Positions 51,124-60,667 are shown, counted from the first letter of the stretch. The stretch is 64,000 nt of DNA from Chryseobacterium sp. ZHDP1 (GCF_018603435.1 NZ_CP075682.1:4836001-4900000); one strand, 5' to 3'. The notes: generated by a model not told the origin, from the letters alone. Program-made: numbers and translations.

Positions 51124-52089
51124 ATGAAACCCCACACGGAAAGAATACTTATTACAGGTGCTTTAGGGCAAATTGGTACCGAGCTTACAAACAGACTTGT
51201 TGAAATTCACGGAGCTGAAAATGTTGTGGCTTCGGGACTTGACAGATGGCAAAAGGGAATTACTGCGGCGGGTCATTACGAAAGGATGGACGTTACGAAT
51301 ACACAATTGGTTAGACAGGTGATCAAAGATTACGATATCACCACCGTTTACCATTTGGCTTCATTATTGTCGGGTACATCAGAAAAGCAGCCCATTTTCG
51401 CATGGAAGCTAAATCTGGAGCCTTTGCTTCATTTTTGTGAAATGGCAAAAGAAGGACTTATCCAAAAAATTTTCTGGCCGAGTTCTATCGCTGTTTTCGG
51501 AAAGGGAATTCCGAAAGAAAATGTAGAGCAGGATGTAGTTCTAAATCCTACAACGGTTTACGGAATTTCTAAAATGGCAGGTGAAAAATGGTGCGAATAT
51601 TATTTTGACAAATATGAAGTGGATGTAAGAAGCATCCGTTATCCGGGATTGATTTCATGGAAAACGCCTGCAGGTGGAGGAACAACAGACTACGCTGTTG
51701 AGATTTTTTATGAAGCCATTGAAGAAGGAAAATACACAAGTTTTATTTCCGAGAATACAGGAATGCCGATGCTGTATATGGATGATGCTATCAATGCAAC
51801 TCTGAAATTAATGGATGCTCCGAAAGAAAATCTTACCGTGAGATCTTCATATAATTTGGGCGGAATGTCTTTCACTCCAAAAGAACTGGCGGAAGAAATT
51901 AAGAAAGAAATTCCGGAATTTGAGATCGACTATAAACCGGATTTCAGACAGGCGATCGCAGATTCCTGGCCGGCTTCAATTGATGACTCCGTAGCGAAAA
52001 AAGACTGGGGATTAAGCTACGATTTCGGGATTTCTGAAATGACAAAAGACATGATTAAGAACTTAAAAGTAAAATTGAATAAAAATTAA
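51124..52089 (+). CDS. L-threonine 3-dehydrogenase (SDR/epimerase type)
   Basis: Oxidises L-threonine to 2-amino-3-ketobutyrate with NAD. The 321-residue protein is of the extended SDR kind, known from flavobacteria, not the zinc alcohol dehydrogenase kind. TGALGQIGTEL (cofactor loop), the SSIAVFG catalytic Ser region and TTVYGISKMAGE (YxxxK) are present, and WKTPAGGGTTDYAVEIFYEA is the characteristic substrate segment of threonine dehydrogenases. Start ATG at 51124. Expressed singly. Confidence 0.88.
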   Translation: MKPHTERILITGALGQIGTELTNRLVEIHGAENVVASGLDRWQKGITAAGHYERMDVTNTQLVRQVIKDYDITTVYHLASLLSGTSEKQPIFAWKLNLEPLLHFCEMAKEGLIQKIFWPSSIAVFGKGIPKENVEQDVVLNPTTVYGISKMAGEKWCEYYFDKYEVDVRSIRYPGLISWKTPAGGGTTDYAVEIFYEAIEEGKYTSFISENTGMPMLYMDDAINATLKLMDAPKENLTVRSSYNLGGMSFTPKELAEEIKKEIPEFEIDYKPDFRQAIADSWPASIDDSVAKKDWGLSYDFGISEMTKDMIKNLKVKLNKN

Positions 52090-52174
52090 TTTACTTCGAG
52101 TTTTAATTTAAATAGAAATTATTTTAACATCTGATTTTTAATTTATTATAAAAATTATCTAAAATTTAGTTTAA

Positions 52175-52927
52175 ATGATATTGTTCACATTTAACATTCT
52201 GAATATTGAAGCTGACTGCAAAAAACAGCAGTCTGTTTCCGATGAAGAAAGACTGAAAATTTCAGAAGATAATACAAAAGCAATACTTAGAATTTTAGAC
52301 ATTCATGATGTTAAAGCAAGTTTTTTTGTAGAGATTTCGATCGCTCAAAAACTTCAGAATTTAATAAAAGCAATTTCATTCCAAGGGCATGAAATTGCTT
52401 TTTATAATAAAAATTCTACCCTTCCGGAAATTGACAATGCTAAAAAATTTACTCAGGAATTTTTAGAAAAACAGATTCGCGGAATTCGTCAGAAAGACAA
52501 TAAACTTCCACAGCATGATTTAAAATTGCTGGAATTTAATTACGTTTCCAATATTGATAATGCCAACATTCTTTTTCCTTTTAAACGTCTGAAAAGAGAT
52601 ACGCAAATTAATGAGGAGGACGGACTGAGTATTGTTCCGGAAAGTATTTCTCCTTACAGTCAGCTTCCGTATAACGATTTTGTATTTCAGATGCTTCCGA
52701 TGGAATATTACCAGAGTATGGTTTTTGAAACCCTGAAAAAGGATGATTTCGTTCTGATCTATCTTAATTCATGGCAGTTTACAGATTTCCAAAAATATCC
52801 GTTTGATATTCCCTTTTACAGAAGGCTGAATTCGGGCAAAAAAATGGAGGACAAATTAGATGCCCTCCTCAGTTGGATCAACGAGAAAGAAATGGCTACT
52901 TCCCGTATGAAAGATTATATTTTTTAA
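52175..52927 (+). CDS. Polysaccharide-deacetylase-like protein, degenerate
   Basis: A 250-residue cytosolic-looking protein resembling a NodB-fold deacetylase: FTFNILNIEAD at the start, KASFFVEISIAQKLQ with a helix and GHEIAFYN follow the fold's early strands. The usual metal-binding D-D and HxxxH motifs are missing: only one His remains in the relevant loop. So it is probably not an active deacetylase, unless the family uses other residues. Paired with the next gene, 2 bp apart. Confidence 0.6.
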   Translation: MILFTFNILNIEADCKKQQSVSDEERLKISEDNTKAILRILDIHDVKASFFVEISIAQKLQNLIKAISFQGHEIAFYNKNSTLPEIDNAKKFTQEFLEKQIRGIRQKDNKLPQHDLKLLEFNYVSNIDNANILFPFKRLKRDTQINEEDGLSIVPESISPYSQLPYNDFVFQMLPMEYYQSMVFETLKKDDFVLIYLNSWQFTDFQKYPFDIPFYRRLNSGKKMEDKLDALLSWINEKEMATSRMKDYIF

Positions 52928-52929
52928 TT

Positions 52930-53553
52930 ATGAAAAAAACTTTGGAATTCCCCAAAACGATAAGATTTTTAAATGAAGATGAGATTCCCAACAATCCTTC
53001 AATCTTAAAAAGATGGGAAGAGAGTAAAACTGCAAATATTGTTCAGGGATATACTTTTAAGCTTAAAGAAAATAATTCTGAGAATGAATCGATAGGATTT
53101 GATTTTTTTGCTGAAATAAATATTGATAATTCTAACCTCTGGAATTTAATTGTTGCGCTTTCAAAAACATTACCCGAAGTTGCGGCTGTTCTATTTGGGC
53201 ATATTGATTTTGACTTAAATTATGGCAATTATGAGGAAAAAGACAGTATTTTGAAATTTATTAATCAATATAAAAAAGAACTTACTCAGGATGCTTTTAT
53301 AAATTTTGGGCTAATCTATAATGATGATGAGAACTTAGTCGAAATATTTATTGATGAAAGTAAATATATAAAATATTGGGGAGTGGATGAAGAATTGTTC
53401 CGGAAGATCATGAATGACTTTAAATTAGAAGAAATCGAAAACCTTGAATTCATAGACGAATATCCTAAGGTTCGTGAAGCTTTAACAAGATTTGATGAGA
53501 ATGCGATTGATTCAAATCTACTTATCGAAAAACTGAGTGAAAAATATCTTTGA
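52930..53553 (+). CDS. Unknown hypothetical protein
   Basis: A 207-residue acidic protein that I do not recognise; no signal peptide, no membrane helix, no visible catalytic motif. It contains GRxxxNxx-free, Asp/Glu/Asn-rich stretches such as IDFDLNYGNYEEKDS. ATG at 52930 is 2 bp after the previous stop and is preferred; the reading frame opens 19 codons earlier inside that gene. Probably co-expressed with it. Confidence 0.65.
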   Translation: MKKTLEFPKTIRFLNEDEIPNNPSILKRWEESKTANIVQGYTFKLKENNSENESIGFDFFAEINIDNSNLWNLIVALSKTLPEVAAVLFGHIDFDLNYGNYEEKDSILKFINQYKKELTQDAFINFGLIYNDDENLVEIFIDESKYIKYWGVDEELFRKIMNDFKLEEIENLEFIDEYPKVREALTRFDENAIDSNLLIEKLSEKYL

Positions 53554-53578
53554 ATCAAACGCAATAAGTGTTTGTGAT

Positions 53579-54784
53579 TTAAGCAAGTTCAAAAAGCGTA
53601 ATTTCCGGTAAAACGCCGACTCTTCCGGGATATCCCAAAACTCCGAAGCCTCTGTTTACATAAAGCATTTTTCCTTCGCTTTCGTATAAATCTGCCCATT
53701 TCGGATATTTATACTGAACAGGAGACCATTTTATGTTTTTCAGATCCAAACCAAACTGCATTCCGTGGGTGTGTCCTGAAAGCGTTAAATGAACATTTGC
53801 AGGGTGTTTTTTCACCACATAATCAAAATGGGTAGGATCGTGGCTCATTAAGATTTTAACAGCAGATTCCGGAACTCCTTTTAGGGCATCATCTAATCTT
53901 CCAAACTGTGGAAAAGGTTTCAATCCCCAGTTTTCAACACCTAAAATGTATATTTTTTCGCCATTTTTTTCAATGATTCTGTGTTCGTTCCGAAGCATAT
54001 CAAAACCGGCCTGTCTTTCGTAATCAATTAAGGTATCAAGATTTTTCTTTTTGGCTTCCGGAGAGTCCCAGCTTACATAATCTGCGTAATCATGATTTCC
54101 AAGAACGGCAAATTTTCCGTCTTTCGCTTTAATTTTTGAAAATAATGGAATGAATGGTTTGAATTCTTCAGCAACATTATTCACCATATCTCCGGTAAAA
54201 AGAACCAGATCAGGATTCTGTTCATTGATTAAGTCAATTGCATGCTGAAGCTTTCCCGGATCCGCAAAACTTCCACTGTGAACATCGGAAATCTGTACGA
54301 TTTTATATCCTTTAAAGCTTTGGGGAAGATTCGCAAAATTCATTCGTACTCTTCTTACTTTATGGCGGTATTTTCCAAAGGTAATTCCGTCGATAAAAAG
54401 AGCTGAAAGAACACCTCCTAAACCTAATCCCATAATGCTTAAAAACTTTCGTCTTTCAGGGAAAAAGTTTTCTGACGGGCGGGTAAGTCCGATAAGATAG
54501 CTTCCGGTTCTGAAGATATCATCAATTAATAAAAATAAAACGATGAAAACTTTGGGCAGAATAAAAATTAGGAACAGGGAGATCATAATCTGCGCGCGCA
54601 TCATGCTTCGGTCTGCTCTGCTGAAGTGGGAAACTTCGTAAGCGAAAAAAACGTAAACCGCTAAAGAAATGACGCAGTAGCCTATTTTGATCCAGTTGTT
54701 ATCTGTTAAAGTTCTGATTGCCTGGTAAATGTAAATTTCCAGAAAAATAAAAACTGCCGCAATGATAAAAAAGTTTCTTTGCAT
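53579..54784 (-). CDS. Membrane-anchored metallophosphoesterase
   Basis: A 401-residue protein with about four N-terminal membrane helices (residues 1-145), then a calcineurin-like domain facing, by charge, the periplasm or cytosol. Metal-binding motifs are complete: VQISDVHSGSF, FTGDMVNN, LGNHDYADYV, SHDPTHFD and LSGHTHGMQFG. It resembles YkuE/LpxH-like enzymes that act on lipids or nucleotides, but the substrate is unknown. ATG at 54784 starts the first helix; the frame opens seven codons earlier. Confidence 0.87.
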   Translation of the reverse strand: MQRNFFIIAAVFIFLEIYIYQAIRTLTDNNWIKIGYCVISLAVYVFFAYEVSHFSRADRSMMRAQIMISLFLIFILPKVFIVLFLLIDDIFRTGSYLIGLTRPSENFFPERRKFLSIMGLGLGGVLSALFIDGITFGKYRHKVRRVRMNFANLPQSFKGYKIVQISDVHSGSFADPGKLQHAIDLINEQNPDLVLFTGDMVNNVAEEFKPFIPLFSKIKAKDGKFAVLGNHDYADYVSWDSPEAKKKNLDTLIDYERQAGFDMLRNEHRIIEKNGEKIYILGVENWGLKPFPQFGRLDDALKGVPESAVKILMSHDPTHFDYVVKKHPANVHLTLSGHTHGMQFGLDLKNIKWSPVQYKYPKWADLYESEGKMLYVNRGFGVLGYPGRVGVLPEITLFELA

Positions 54785-54853
54785 AACTAAGTGTAAAAAA
54801 AGCACAAAGAATTAATTTTCCCTGTGCTTTTTTATATTTTAAATTAAATGTTG

Positions 54854-55921
54854 TTAAGGAAATCTGTAAACAATAGCATTGATGTTCATTCCGGCTCCTA
54901 CCGAAGTCATTACAATGTTACCTTTTTCTTTAAACGATTGACCTTCCATTTTTCCTTTAATTATTAAATCAAACATAGTAGGAATGGTTGCTACGGAAGA
55001 ATTTCCGAAATTCTGGATCGTCATTGGAGAGATGGAATGGTCATACTCTTTCACATTATAAAGCTTGTGAAGCCTTTCAATCATCGCATAATCCATTTTT
55101 GCATTTGCCTGATGAATTAAGATTTTGTTGATGTCTTCAATAGAAAGACCAGCGTCTTCAATGGTTTCTTTAATCGCAGCCGGAACGTTTTTCAACGCAT
55201 ATTCGTAGATTTTTCTGCCCTGCATTCTTACGAAAATACGGGTCTGGTCAGAATCTTTGTTGATGGATGGTCCGTTGGCAAGATAATCCAGTTCCACACC
55301 GTTGTCACAGATTGTATTGTGAGCAATGATTCCTACATTTTCCTGATCTGTAGCCTGAACCACAACAGCACCTGCTCCGTCTGCAAAGATCATTCTATTT
55401 CTGTCATGCGGATCTGTTACTCTGCTTAATGTTTCAGCACCGATTACCAAGATGGTTTTAGCCACTTTAGCTTTAATTAGGTTGTCTGCCAAAATCATCG
55501 CTTCCACCCATCCCGGACATCCGAAAAGCATATCGTAAGTAACACATTTTCTGTTTTTAATGCCTAACTTGTTTTTCACTCTCGCTGCCATTGTTGGCAT
55601 AAAATCTGCGTATCCGTTTACAGTAACTTCCCCGAAATTACTTGCGTAAATGATATAATCCAGTTCCTCCTGATCTATTTTTGCATCTGCAATAGCAATT
55701 TTTGCAGCTTCGTAACCGATTTTTGAGTTGGAAAGATCATCTTCTATGAATCTTCTGTTTTCTATCTCTGTAATTTCTACAAATTTTGAGATCGTTTCCT
55801 CAGCAGGTTTGTCAATCTTTACCCCGTCTTCTGAATAAAACTCTGAATCTAGAAAAAAGTCTCTTCCTATAATTCTGCTGGGAAGATAAGATCCAGAACC
55901 AATAATGATCGTATTCGGCAT
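54854..55921 (-). CDS. 3-oxoacyl-ACP synthase III family protein
   Basis: A FabH-like thiolase-fold enzyme of 355 residues. Catalytic C135 lies in MLFGCPGWVEA, the His in LIHQANAKMDY near residue 275 and the Asn in NFGNSSVATIPT near residue 310. It is longer than E. coli FabH (317) and could start fatty acid synthesis or make a special chain. Its box TAACTTTG (plus strand CAAAGTTA, 55949-55956) lies 28 bases upstream. Products unknown. Confidence 0.88.
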   Translation of the reverse strand: MPNTIIIGSGSYLPSRIIGRDFFLDSEFYSEDGVKIDKPAEETISKFVEITEIENRRFIEDDLSNSKIGYEAAKIAIADAKIDQEELDYIIYASNFGEVTVNGYADFMPTMAARVKNKLGIKNRKCVTYDMLFGCPGWVEAMILADNLIKAKVAKTILVIGAETLSRVTDPHDRNRMIFADGAGAVVVQATDQENVGIIAHNTICDNGVELDYLANGPSINKDSDQTRIFVRMQGRKIYEYALKNVPAAIKETIEDAGLSIEDINKILIHQANAKMDYAMIERLHKLYNVKEYDHSISPMTIQNFGNSSVATIPTMFDLIIKGKMEGQSFKEKGNIVMTSVGAGMNINAIVYRFP

Positions 55922-55948
55922 TCGTTTATATGATTTTTTTTAAAGATG

Positions 55949-55956
55949 CAAAGTTA
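55949..55956 (-). promoter_or_regulatory. Bacteroidetes -7 promoter box of the FabH-like gene
   Basis: TAACTTTG on the minus strand, 27 bases before the ATG at 55921. Confidence 0.45.
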
Positions 55957-55993
55957 ATAATTAATATTAATAACAGAGAATTAAAAATATTAC

Positions 55994-56001
55994 TAAATTT
56001 G
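55994..56001 (+). promoter_or_regulatory. Bacteroidetes -7 promoter box
   Basis: TAAATTTG, 23 bases before the ATG at 56025; divergent to the FabH-like promoter about 40 bp away. Confidence 0.5.
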
Positions 56002-56024
56002 CAAAAATTGTACTTTACAATCCT

Positions 56025-56594
56025 ATGAAAAACAATCCTTCTTTAAAAGGCTTACTTATTGCAGTTGTGGCGTTTATCGTAGCCTTTGGGATTTATTTCC
56101 TTTTTTTAGCCAAAAAAAATTACTACGTAGTGGATAATCCTACGCCGGATACGTTTTACTATAAAATCAATAATGGTTCCGAAGGTATAATTGCAGGCGG
56201 ACAGACGGTTCCCGTAGATCTTAATCAGGGAAAAAATTCTATAAAAGTTTTCGACCGGAATAAAAAATTATTATTCGATTCTGCTTTTGAGGTAAAAAAA
56301 ATCAGAGGTCTTATCAATATCGCTCATCAGGATTATTATATCAATGATCAGTATTACGGATATAATCTTAAAAAAGATTCATTACTTTTGGCATTAGATA
56401 AAACCATCATAGACGGAAAACCGTATTTCGGAGGCGCAAGACGTTTCAGTAAGCTGTTTACCGATGATTTTTATTATAACGTAGACGAAGATTACGATAA
56501 AATTATCAAAAATATCCAGAAGGTAGAATCAAGATCGAAGATCTTCAGAAAGCAGGATTACCTTAATTATTATAATGAATATTACAAGTTTTAA
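56025..56594 (+). CDS. Single-pass membrane protein upstream of menG
   Basis: A 189-residue protein with one N-terminal membrane helix (about residues 8-28) and a periplasmic domain rich in Tyr, Lys and Asn. No known family is visible to me. It lies 3 bp before the menG/ubiE gene and is followed by porT, so it shares their transcript; an envelope role is likely. Function unknown. Confidence 0.75.
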   Translation: MKNNPSLKGLLIAVVAFIVAFGIYFLFLAKKNYYVVDNPTPDTFYYKINNGSEGIIAGGQTVPVDLNQGKNSIKVFDRNKKLLFDSAFEVKKIRGLINIAHQDYYINDQYYGYNLKKDSLLLALDKTIIDGKPYFGGARRFSKLFTDDFYYNVDEDYDKIIKNIQKVESRSKIFRKQDYLNYYNEYYKF

Positions 56595-56597
56595 GTT

Positions 56598-57329
56598 TTG
56601 ACAAAAGATATTACCAAAATTACGCCTTACAATACCGACGCTACTAAAAAGAGTCAGGTAGAAGATATGTTCGACAATATTGCACCGAAGTATGATCTTC
56701 TGAATCGGGTTTTATCCATGAAAATCGATGTGATGTGGAGAAATACACTGGTGAAATGGATGAAAAAAGATAATCCGCAGGAAGTGCTGGATGTGGCTAC
56801 AGGAACGGGTGATCTGGCGATTGCTGTGGAAAAAGGAACCGGCTCTAAAGTAATTGGTTTAGATTTATCGCAACAAATGTTAAATGTTGGCGTTATTAAA
56901 ATAAAAAAACTTAAATTAGACGGCAAAATTTCCATGCAAAAAGGAGATGCGGAGAAGTTACTGTATGAAGATAACAGATTTGATGCGGTTTCCGTTGCAT
57001 TCGGAGTTAGGAATTTTGAAAACCTTACCAAAGGTTTGGCAGAATTAAGAAGAGTAGTTAAAGATAACAAGAGTGTTTATATACTGGAGTTTTCAAAGGT
57101 TGAAGGGTTTATGGGACCATTGTATATGTTTTACTTTAAAAACATTTTACCTGCAATCGGCAGACTGGTTTCCAAAGATAACAGGGCGTATACATACCTT
57201 CCGGATTCTGTAAATGCTTTTCCTTACGGGGAAAAGATGAGACAAATTCTTTTAGATACAGGATTTAAAAAAGTTGAATATAAAAAACTAAGTTTAGGTA
57301 TAGCCACAATTTATAAAGCAACAAAGTAA
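56598..57329 (+). CDS. menG: Demethylmenaquinone methyltransferase
   Basis: Last step of menaquinone synthesis (UbiE/MenG), 243 residues. EVLDVATGTGDLAI (motif I), VIGLDLSQQML, DAVSVAFGVRNFENLTKGLAE and the C-terminal SLGIATIYKATK are family markers. The start is TTG at 56598, because the family's N-terminus begins here and no ATG is in frame upstream. Bacteroidota use menaquinone, so MenG is the expected function. porT follows 3 bp later. Confidence 0.93.
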   Translation: MTKDITKITPYNTDATKKSQVEDMFDNIAPKYDLLNRVLSMKIDVMWRNTLVKWMKKDNPQEVLDVATGTGDLAIAVEKGTGSKVIGLDLSQQMLNVGVIKIKKLKLDGKISMQKGDAEKLLYEDNRFDAVSVAFGVRNFENLTKGLAELRRVVKDNKSVYILEFSKVEGFMGPLYMFYFKNILPAIGRLVSKDNRAYTYLPDSVNAFPYGEKMRQILLDTGFKKVEYKKLSLGIATIYKATK

Positions 57330-57332
57330 CCT

Positions 57333-58115
57333 ATGAATAAATTTTTATTAAGAGCACTGGTTTTAGCCTCAGTAAATGTTGCAGTTTTAGCAAACGCGCA
57401 ATTCAGAACCCGAAACAGAATGGATAAGTTGGAAGACTTTGACGAACAGAAATTCAGTTGGGGTTTTTATCTAAGTGGTAACAGACTAGACTACCGTATT
57501 GTTCTCAATCCAAGATATGGGATGAACAACAATCAGAATCTTGTTACATCTAAAGAAAGCTACAGTTTCGGTGCAGGTTTAATTGCAAAGTGGAGACTGA
57601 ATGACTTTTTGGATGTAAGATTGGAGCCAGGGTTACAATTTGGGCAGAGACAGCTTACTTTCAATACGCAGAGCAACGACCAGTATGCTGCGGGTACTTT
57701 GACGAACGATCCTTTTATTCCGATGAAATTAACGGATAAAGACAAAATAAGAGATATTAAAACTACCCTTATAGATGTTCCGGTATTGCTGGAATTCCAC
57801 GGGAACAGATGGTACAATTCCAGACCTTACGTTGCAACCGGGGTAAACTATATCGTAAACCTTCAGTCTAATGCAACTTCTACAGACGACAATATGCAGC
57901 AGGTTTTCAGATCTACTACGCATAACTTTGCATGGTCTGCAGAAATGGGAATCCAGTTTTATTTCAATAAATTTAAACTGACTCCTGCCGTAAGAGGAAC
58001 TTTCATTATGAACAATGAAATTGTGGCAGATAATGCAACAACACCTCCTTACTGGACGTCTGCAATGTCTACTTTACACACAAGAGCAATCTTTTTTGTA
58101 CTGAAATTTGAATAA
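57333..58115 (+). CDS. porT: Type IX secretion outer-membrane protein PorT
   Basis: An outer-membrane beta-barrel protein of 260 residues with signal peptide (ending LANAQF), needed for type IX secretion and gliding. The eight-stranded barrel pattern has alternating residues, with VPVLLEFHG and NFAWSAEMGIQFYF strands, and ends FFVLKFE. The menG-porT pairing is usual in flavobacteria. The window also holds a T9SS cargo protein (6139-6939). A terminator follows. Confidence 0.88.
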   Translation: MNKFLLRALVLASVNVAVLANAQFRTRNRMDKLEDFDEQKFSWGFYLSGNRLDYRIVLNPRYGMNNNQNLVTSKESYSFGAGLIAKWRLNDFLDVRLEPGLQFGQRQLTFNTQSNDQYAAGTLTNDPFIPMKLTDKDKIRDIKTTLIDVPVLLEFHGNRWYNSRPYVATGVNYIVNLQSNATSTDDNMQQVFRSTTHNFAWSAEMGIQFYFNKFKLTPAVRGTFIMNNEIVADNATTPPYWTSAMSTLHTRAIFFVLKFE

Positions 58116-58135
58116 AAATTTACTATAAAATAGAG

Positions 58136-58165
58136 AAAGGAGATATATTTTGTATCTCCTTTTTT
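58136..58165 (+). terminator. Terminator after porT
   Basis: AAAGGAGATA and TATCTCCTTT, 10 bp perfect with a 7-base loop, then T residues. Confidence 0.8.
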
Positions 58166-58195
58166 GTTTCAGGGCAAAATATAGACCGTTTTATT

Positions 58196-58225
58196 TTTGT
58201 TAGTATTAATATTTTGTTATTTTTG
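58196..58225 (+). promoter_or_regulatory. Promoter of the coiled-coil protein-zapA operon
   Basis: TTTG (58196-58199), an 18-base spacer and TATTTTTG (58218-58225), 28 bases before the ATG at 58254. Confidence 0.6.
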
Positions 58226-58253
58226 CTAATAGTTAGAATATACAAAACCTGAA

Positions 58254-58556
58254 ATGCTTCAAGATTTAGAAAACAATTTTTCAGAATTAGAAAAAAAGAT
58301 TTTGCAGTTACAGAAAAATTACAAAAATCTTAGCGAAAGATTCTCGGAATTAAATGTTGAGCATGAAGATCTGAAGAAGAGATACGATGAAGAAAGAAGA
58401 AAAAATCAGGTATTAGCAGAAGAACAAAAAAATATAAAACTTTATTCAGCAATATCAGGAAATCCTGAACACAACCGATTGATGAAAAACCACATCAACA
58501 GGTTGGTGAAAGAAATAGATTTCTGCATTGCGCAGCTTCAAAACAGTGGATTATAA
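58254..58556 (+). CDS. ZapB-like coiled-coil protein
   Basis: A 100-residue protein made almost entirely of a heptad-repeat coiled coil (about 5-65: ENNFSELEKKILQLQ, RFSELNVEHEDLK), with a short C-terminal region. It resembles ZapB-type cell-division proteins in form only. Its stop overlaps the start of zapA by one base (TAATGG), which supports a division role. ZapB itself cannot be proven. Confidence 0.72.
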   Translation: MLQDLENNFSELEKKILQLQKNYKNLSERFSELNVEHEDLKKRYDEERRKNQVLAEEQKNIKLYSAISGNPEHNRLMKNHINRLVKEIDFCIAQLQNSGL

Positions 58557-58846
58557 TGGAAGTAAGAAGAATAACCATTAATATAGCCGGAAGAGTATAT
58601 CCGCTGAATGTACCGGCAGCAGAGGAAGAAACCCTGCGCAAAGTCGGGAAGCAGATAGAGAATATGATTAAAGATTTTGAACAGAATTTCGATGTGAGAG
58701 ACAAACAGGATGCTTTAGCGATGTGTGCCCTGAAATTGGGAACCAATGCTGAAGTGGTGTCTATGAACTACGATAAAACCATACAATCTACCAACGAAAG
58801 ATTATTAAAAATTAATCAGTCGTTGAATAATGAAACAGGGAAATAG
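58556..58846 (+). CDS. zapA: Cell division protein ZapA
   Basis: A 96-residue FtsZ-bundling protein. VRRITINIAGRVYPLNVPAAEEETLRK-type beta start (about residues 3-30), then the helical dimer region (VGKQIENMIKDF, DKQDALAMCALKL) typical of ZapA. It stabilises the Z-ring at mid-cell. Overlaps the coiled-coil gene by one base. A 6S RNA gene follows within 20 bases, as is common in Bacteroidota. Confidence 0.88.
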   Translation: MEVRRITINIAGRVYPLNVPAAEEETLRKVGKQIENMIKDFEQNFDVRDKQDALAMCALKLGTNAEVVSMNYDKTIQSTNERLLKINQSLNNETGK

Positions 58847-58863
58847 ATTTTTTTTCCCGAAAA

Positions 58864-59030
58864 AGCTGCCTACAATAATTCTAACACATTAAAGGTAAAC
58901 TCAACGCTAAACAATTACCGAACAAATGTCCATTGAATGGCGTGCCGGTTCTCCGGATTACAGACAGTGGAAATCAGTTCAAATCGTGTTGATTAGGAGT
59001 TTACTCTCAATCTCTGGATTATTGTGGGCT
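58864..59030 (+). ncRNA. ssrS: 6S RNA (6S-Flavo type)
   Basis: The ends pair: CCTACAATAAT (58869-58879) with ATTATTGT (59019-59026), and GTAAACTC (58895-58902) with GAGTTTAC (58997-59004), leaving an open central region of the 6S kind. The 3' end is followed by seven T residues. It lies between zapA and rny, the standard position in Flavobacteria. 6S RNA binds and holds RNA polymerase in stationary phase. Rfam family 6S-Flavo is the likely match; no covariance search was run. Confidence 0.85.
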
Positions 59031-59075
59031 TTTTTTATTTATGAATAGTAAGACAATTAAAACTCAATATAGATT

Positions 59076-60644
59076 ATGACAACAGCCATTATAGTCGGCG
59101 TTATTTGTTTGGTAATCGGTGCGGTTGCAGGGATATTTTTCTCTAAAAGCTCGTTGAATACCAAAGCAAAATTTATTATAGATGATGCACAGAAAAATGC
59201 CGAAAACCTTATAGAAAAAGCTAATGTACAAGCTGAATCCATAAAGAAAGAAAAGAACCTGCAGGCAAAAGAAAAATTCCTTGAACTGAAATCTCAGCAC
59301 GATGCAGACATTCAGGCAAGAGAAAAGAAAATGCAGGAGGTAGAAAAAAGAATCAAGGATAAGGAGCATAAGCTGAACGACGAGCTTAGCAAAACCGGAA
59401 AACTTGAAAAAGATCTGGATAAGCAAATCGCTGATTACGCTAAAAAAACAGAAATCTTAGAAAGAAAACAGCACGAACTTGATATTGCAACAGCGAAAAA
59501 AGTTGAAATTTTAGAAAAAATTGCCAACTACACTGCTGAAGAAGCAAAAGCTGAATTGGTAGAAACGATGAAGGCGGAAGCGAAAACAAGAGCTCAGGCG
59601 CACGTTCAGAGCATTATGGAAGAAGCGCAGCTTAATGCAAAAAGTGAAGCAAGAAAAATCGTTATCCAGACCATTCAGAGAATCGGAACAGAACAGGCGA
59701 TTGAAAATTCCGTATCCGTTTTCAATATCGAATCGGATGAGGTAAAAGGAAGAATCATCGGTAGAGAAGGTAGAAATATCCGTGCTTTGGAAGCGGTAAC
59801 AGGAGTAGAAATTATTGTGGACGATACTCCGGAAGCAATCCTTCTTTCATGTTTTGATCCGGTAAGAAGAGAAATCGCAAGATTATCCCTTCACAGATTG
59901 GTAACAGACGGAAGAATTCACCCGGCAAGAATCGAAGAAGTTGTTGAAAAAACAAGAAAGCAGATTGAGGAGGAAATTATTGAAGTAGGAAAAAGAACGA
60001 TCATTGATTTAGGAATCCACGGATTACACCCTGAATTAATTAAAATCGTAGGCAGAATGAAATACCGTTCTTCTTACGGACAAAACCTGTTACAGCACTC
60101 AAGAGAAGTGGCGAATATCGCGGCAACAATGGCGGCTGAATTAGGCTTAAATGTAAAACTTGCGAAAAGAGCAGGACTGTTACACGATATCGGTAAAGTT
60201 CCTGAGCAGGAATCTGAACTTCCTCACGCTTTACTAGGTATGCAATGGGCAGAAAAATATGGTGAAAATGCAGAAGTTGTCAATGCCATCGGAGCGCACC
60301 ACGACGAAGTGGAAATGACTTCATTATTGTCTCCGATCATTCAGGTTGCCGATGCAATCTCAGGAGCAAGACCAGGAGCAAGAAGACAGGTTCTTGAATC
60401 TTACATCCAGAGATTAAAAGATCTTGAATCTGCAGCATTAAGTTTCGACGGAGTTTCTTCGGCTTATGCCATTCAGGCAGGGAGAGAGTTAAGAGTAATG
60501 GTAGAAAGCGGAAAAGTAAATGATGAAGTAGCTTCTCAGTTATCGTATGACATCTCAGAAAAGATCCAGAACGAACTTACGTATCCGGGACAGGTAAAAG
60601 TAACGGTAATCAGAGAAACGAGAGCTGTGAATATTGCGAGATAA
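59076..60644 (+). CDS. rny: Ribonuclease Y
   Basis: Membrane-bound endoribonuclease that starts mRNA decay, 522 residues. An N-terminal membrane helix (about 5-25), a long charged coiled coil (about 30-190), the KH domain with GREGRNIRALEAVTG near residue 230, and the HD domain with HSREVANIAA and HDIGKVPEQES (about 345-390). The helix-coil-KH-HD order matches the family. ATG at 59076, 45 bases after the 6S RNA. Confidence 0.95.
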   Translation: MTTAIIVGVICLVIGAVAGIFFSKSSLNTKAKFIIDDAQKNAENLIEKANVQAESIKKEKNLQAKEKFLELKSQHDADIQAREKKMQEVEKRIKDKEHKLNDELSKTGKLEKDLDKQIADYAKKTEILERKQHELDIATAKKVEILEKIANYTAEEAKAELVETMKAEAKTRAQAHVQSIMEEAQLNAKSEARKIVIQTIQRIGTEQAIENSVSVFNIESDEVKGRIIGREGRNIRALEAVTGVEIIVDDTPEAILLSCFDPVRREIARLSLHRLVTDGRIHPARIEEVVEKTRKQIEEEIIEVGKRTIIDLGIHGLHPELIKIVGRMKYRSSYGQNLLQHSREVANIAATMAAELGLNVKLAKRAGLLHDIGKVPEQESELPHALLGMQWAEKYGENAEVVNAIGAHHDEVEMTSLLSPIIQVADAISGARPGARRQVLESYIQRLKDLESAALSFDGVSSAYAIQAGRELRVMVESGKVNDEVASQLSYDISEKIQNELTYPGQVKVTVIRETRAVNIAR

Positions 60645-60667
60645 GAATCAGAAAAAGATAATTCATA

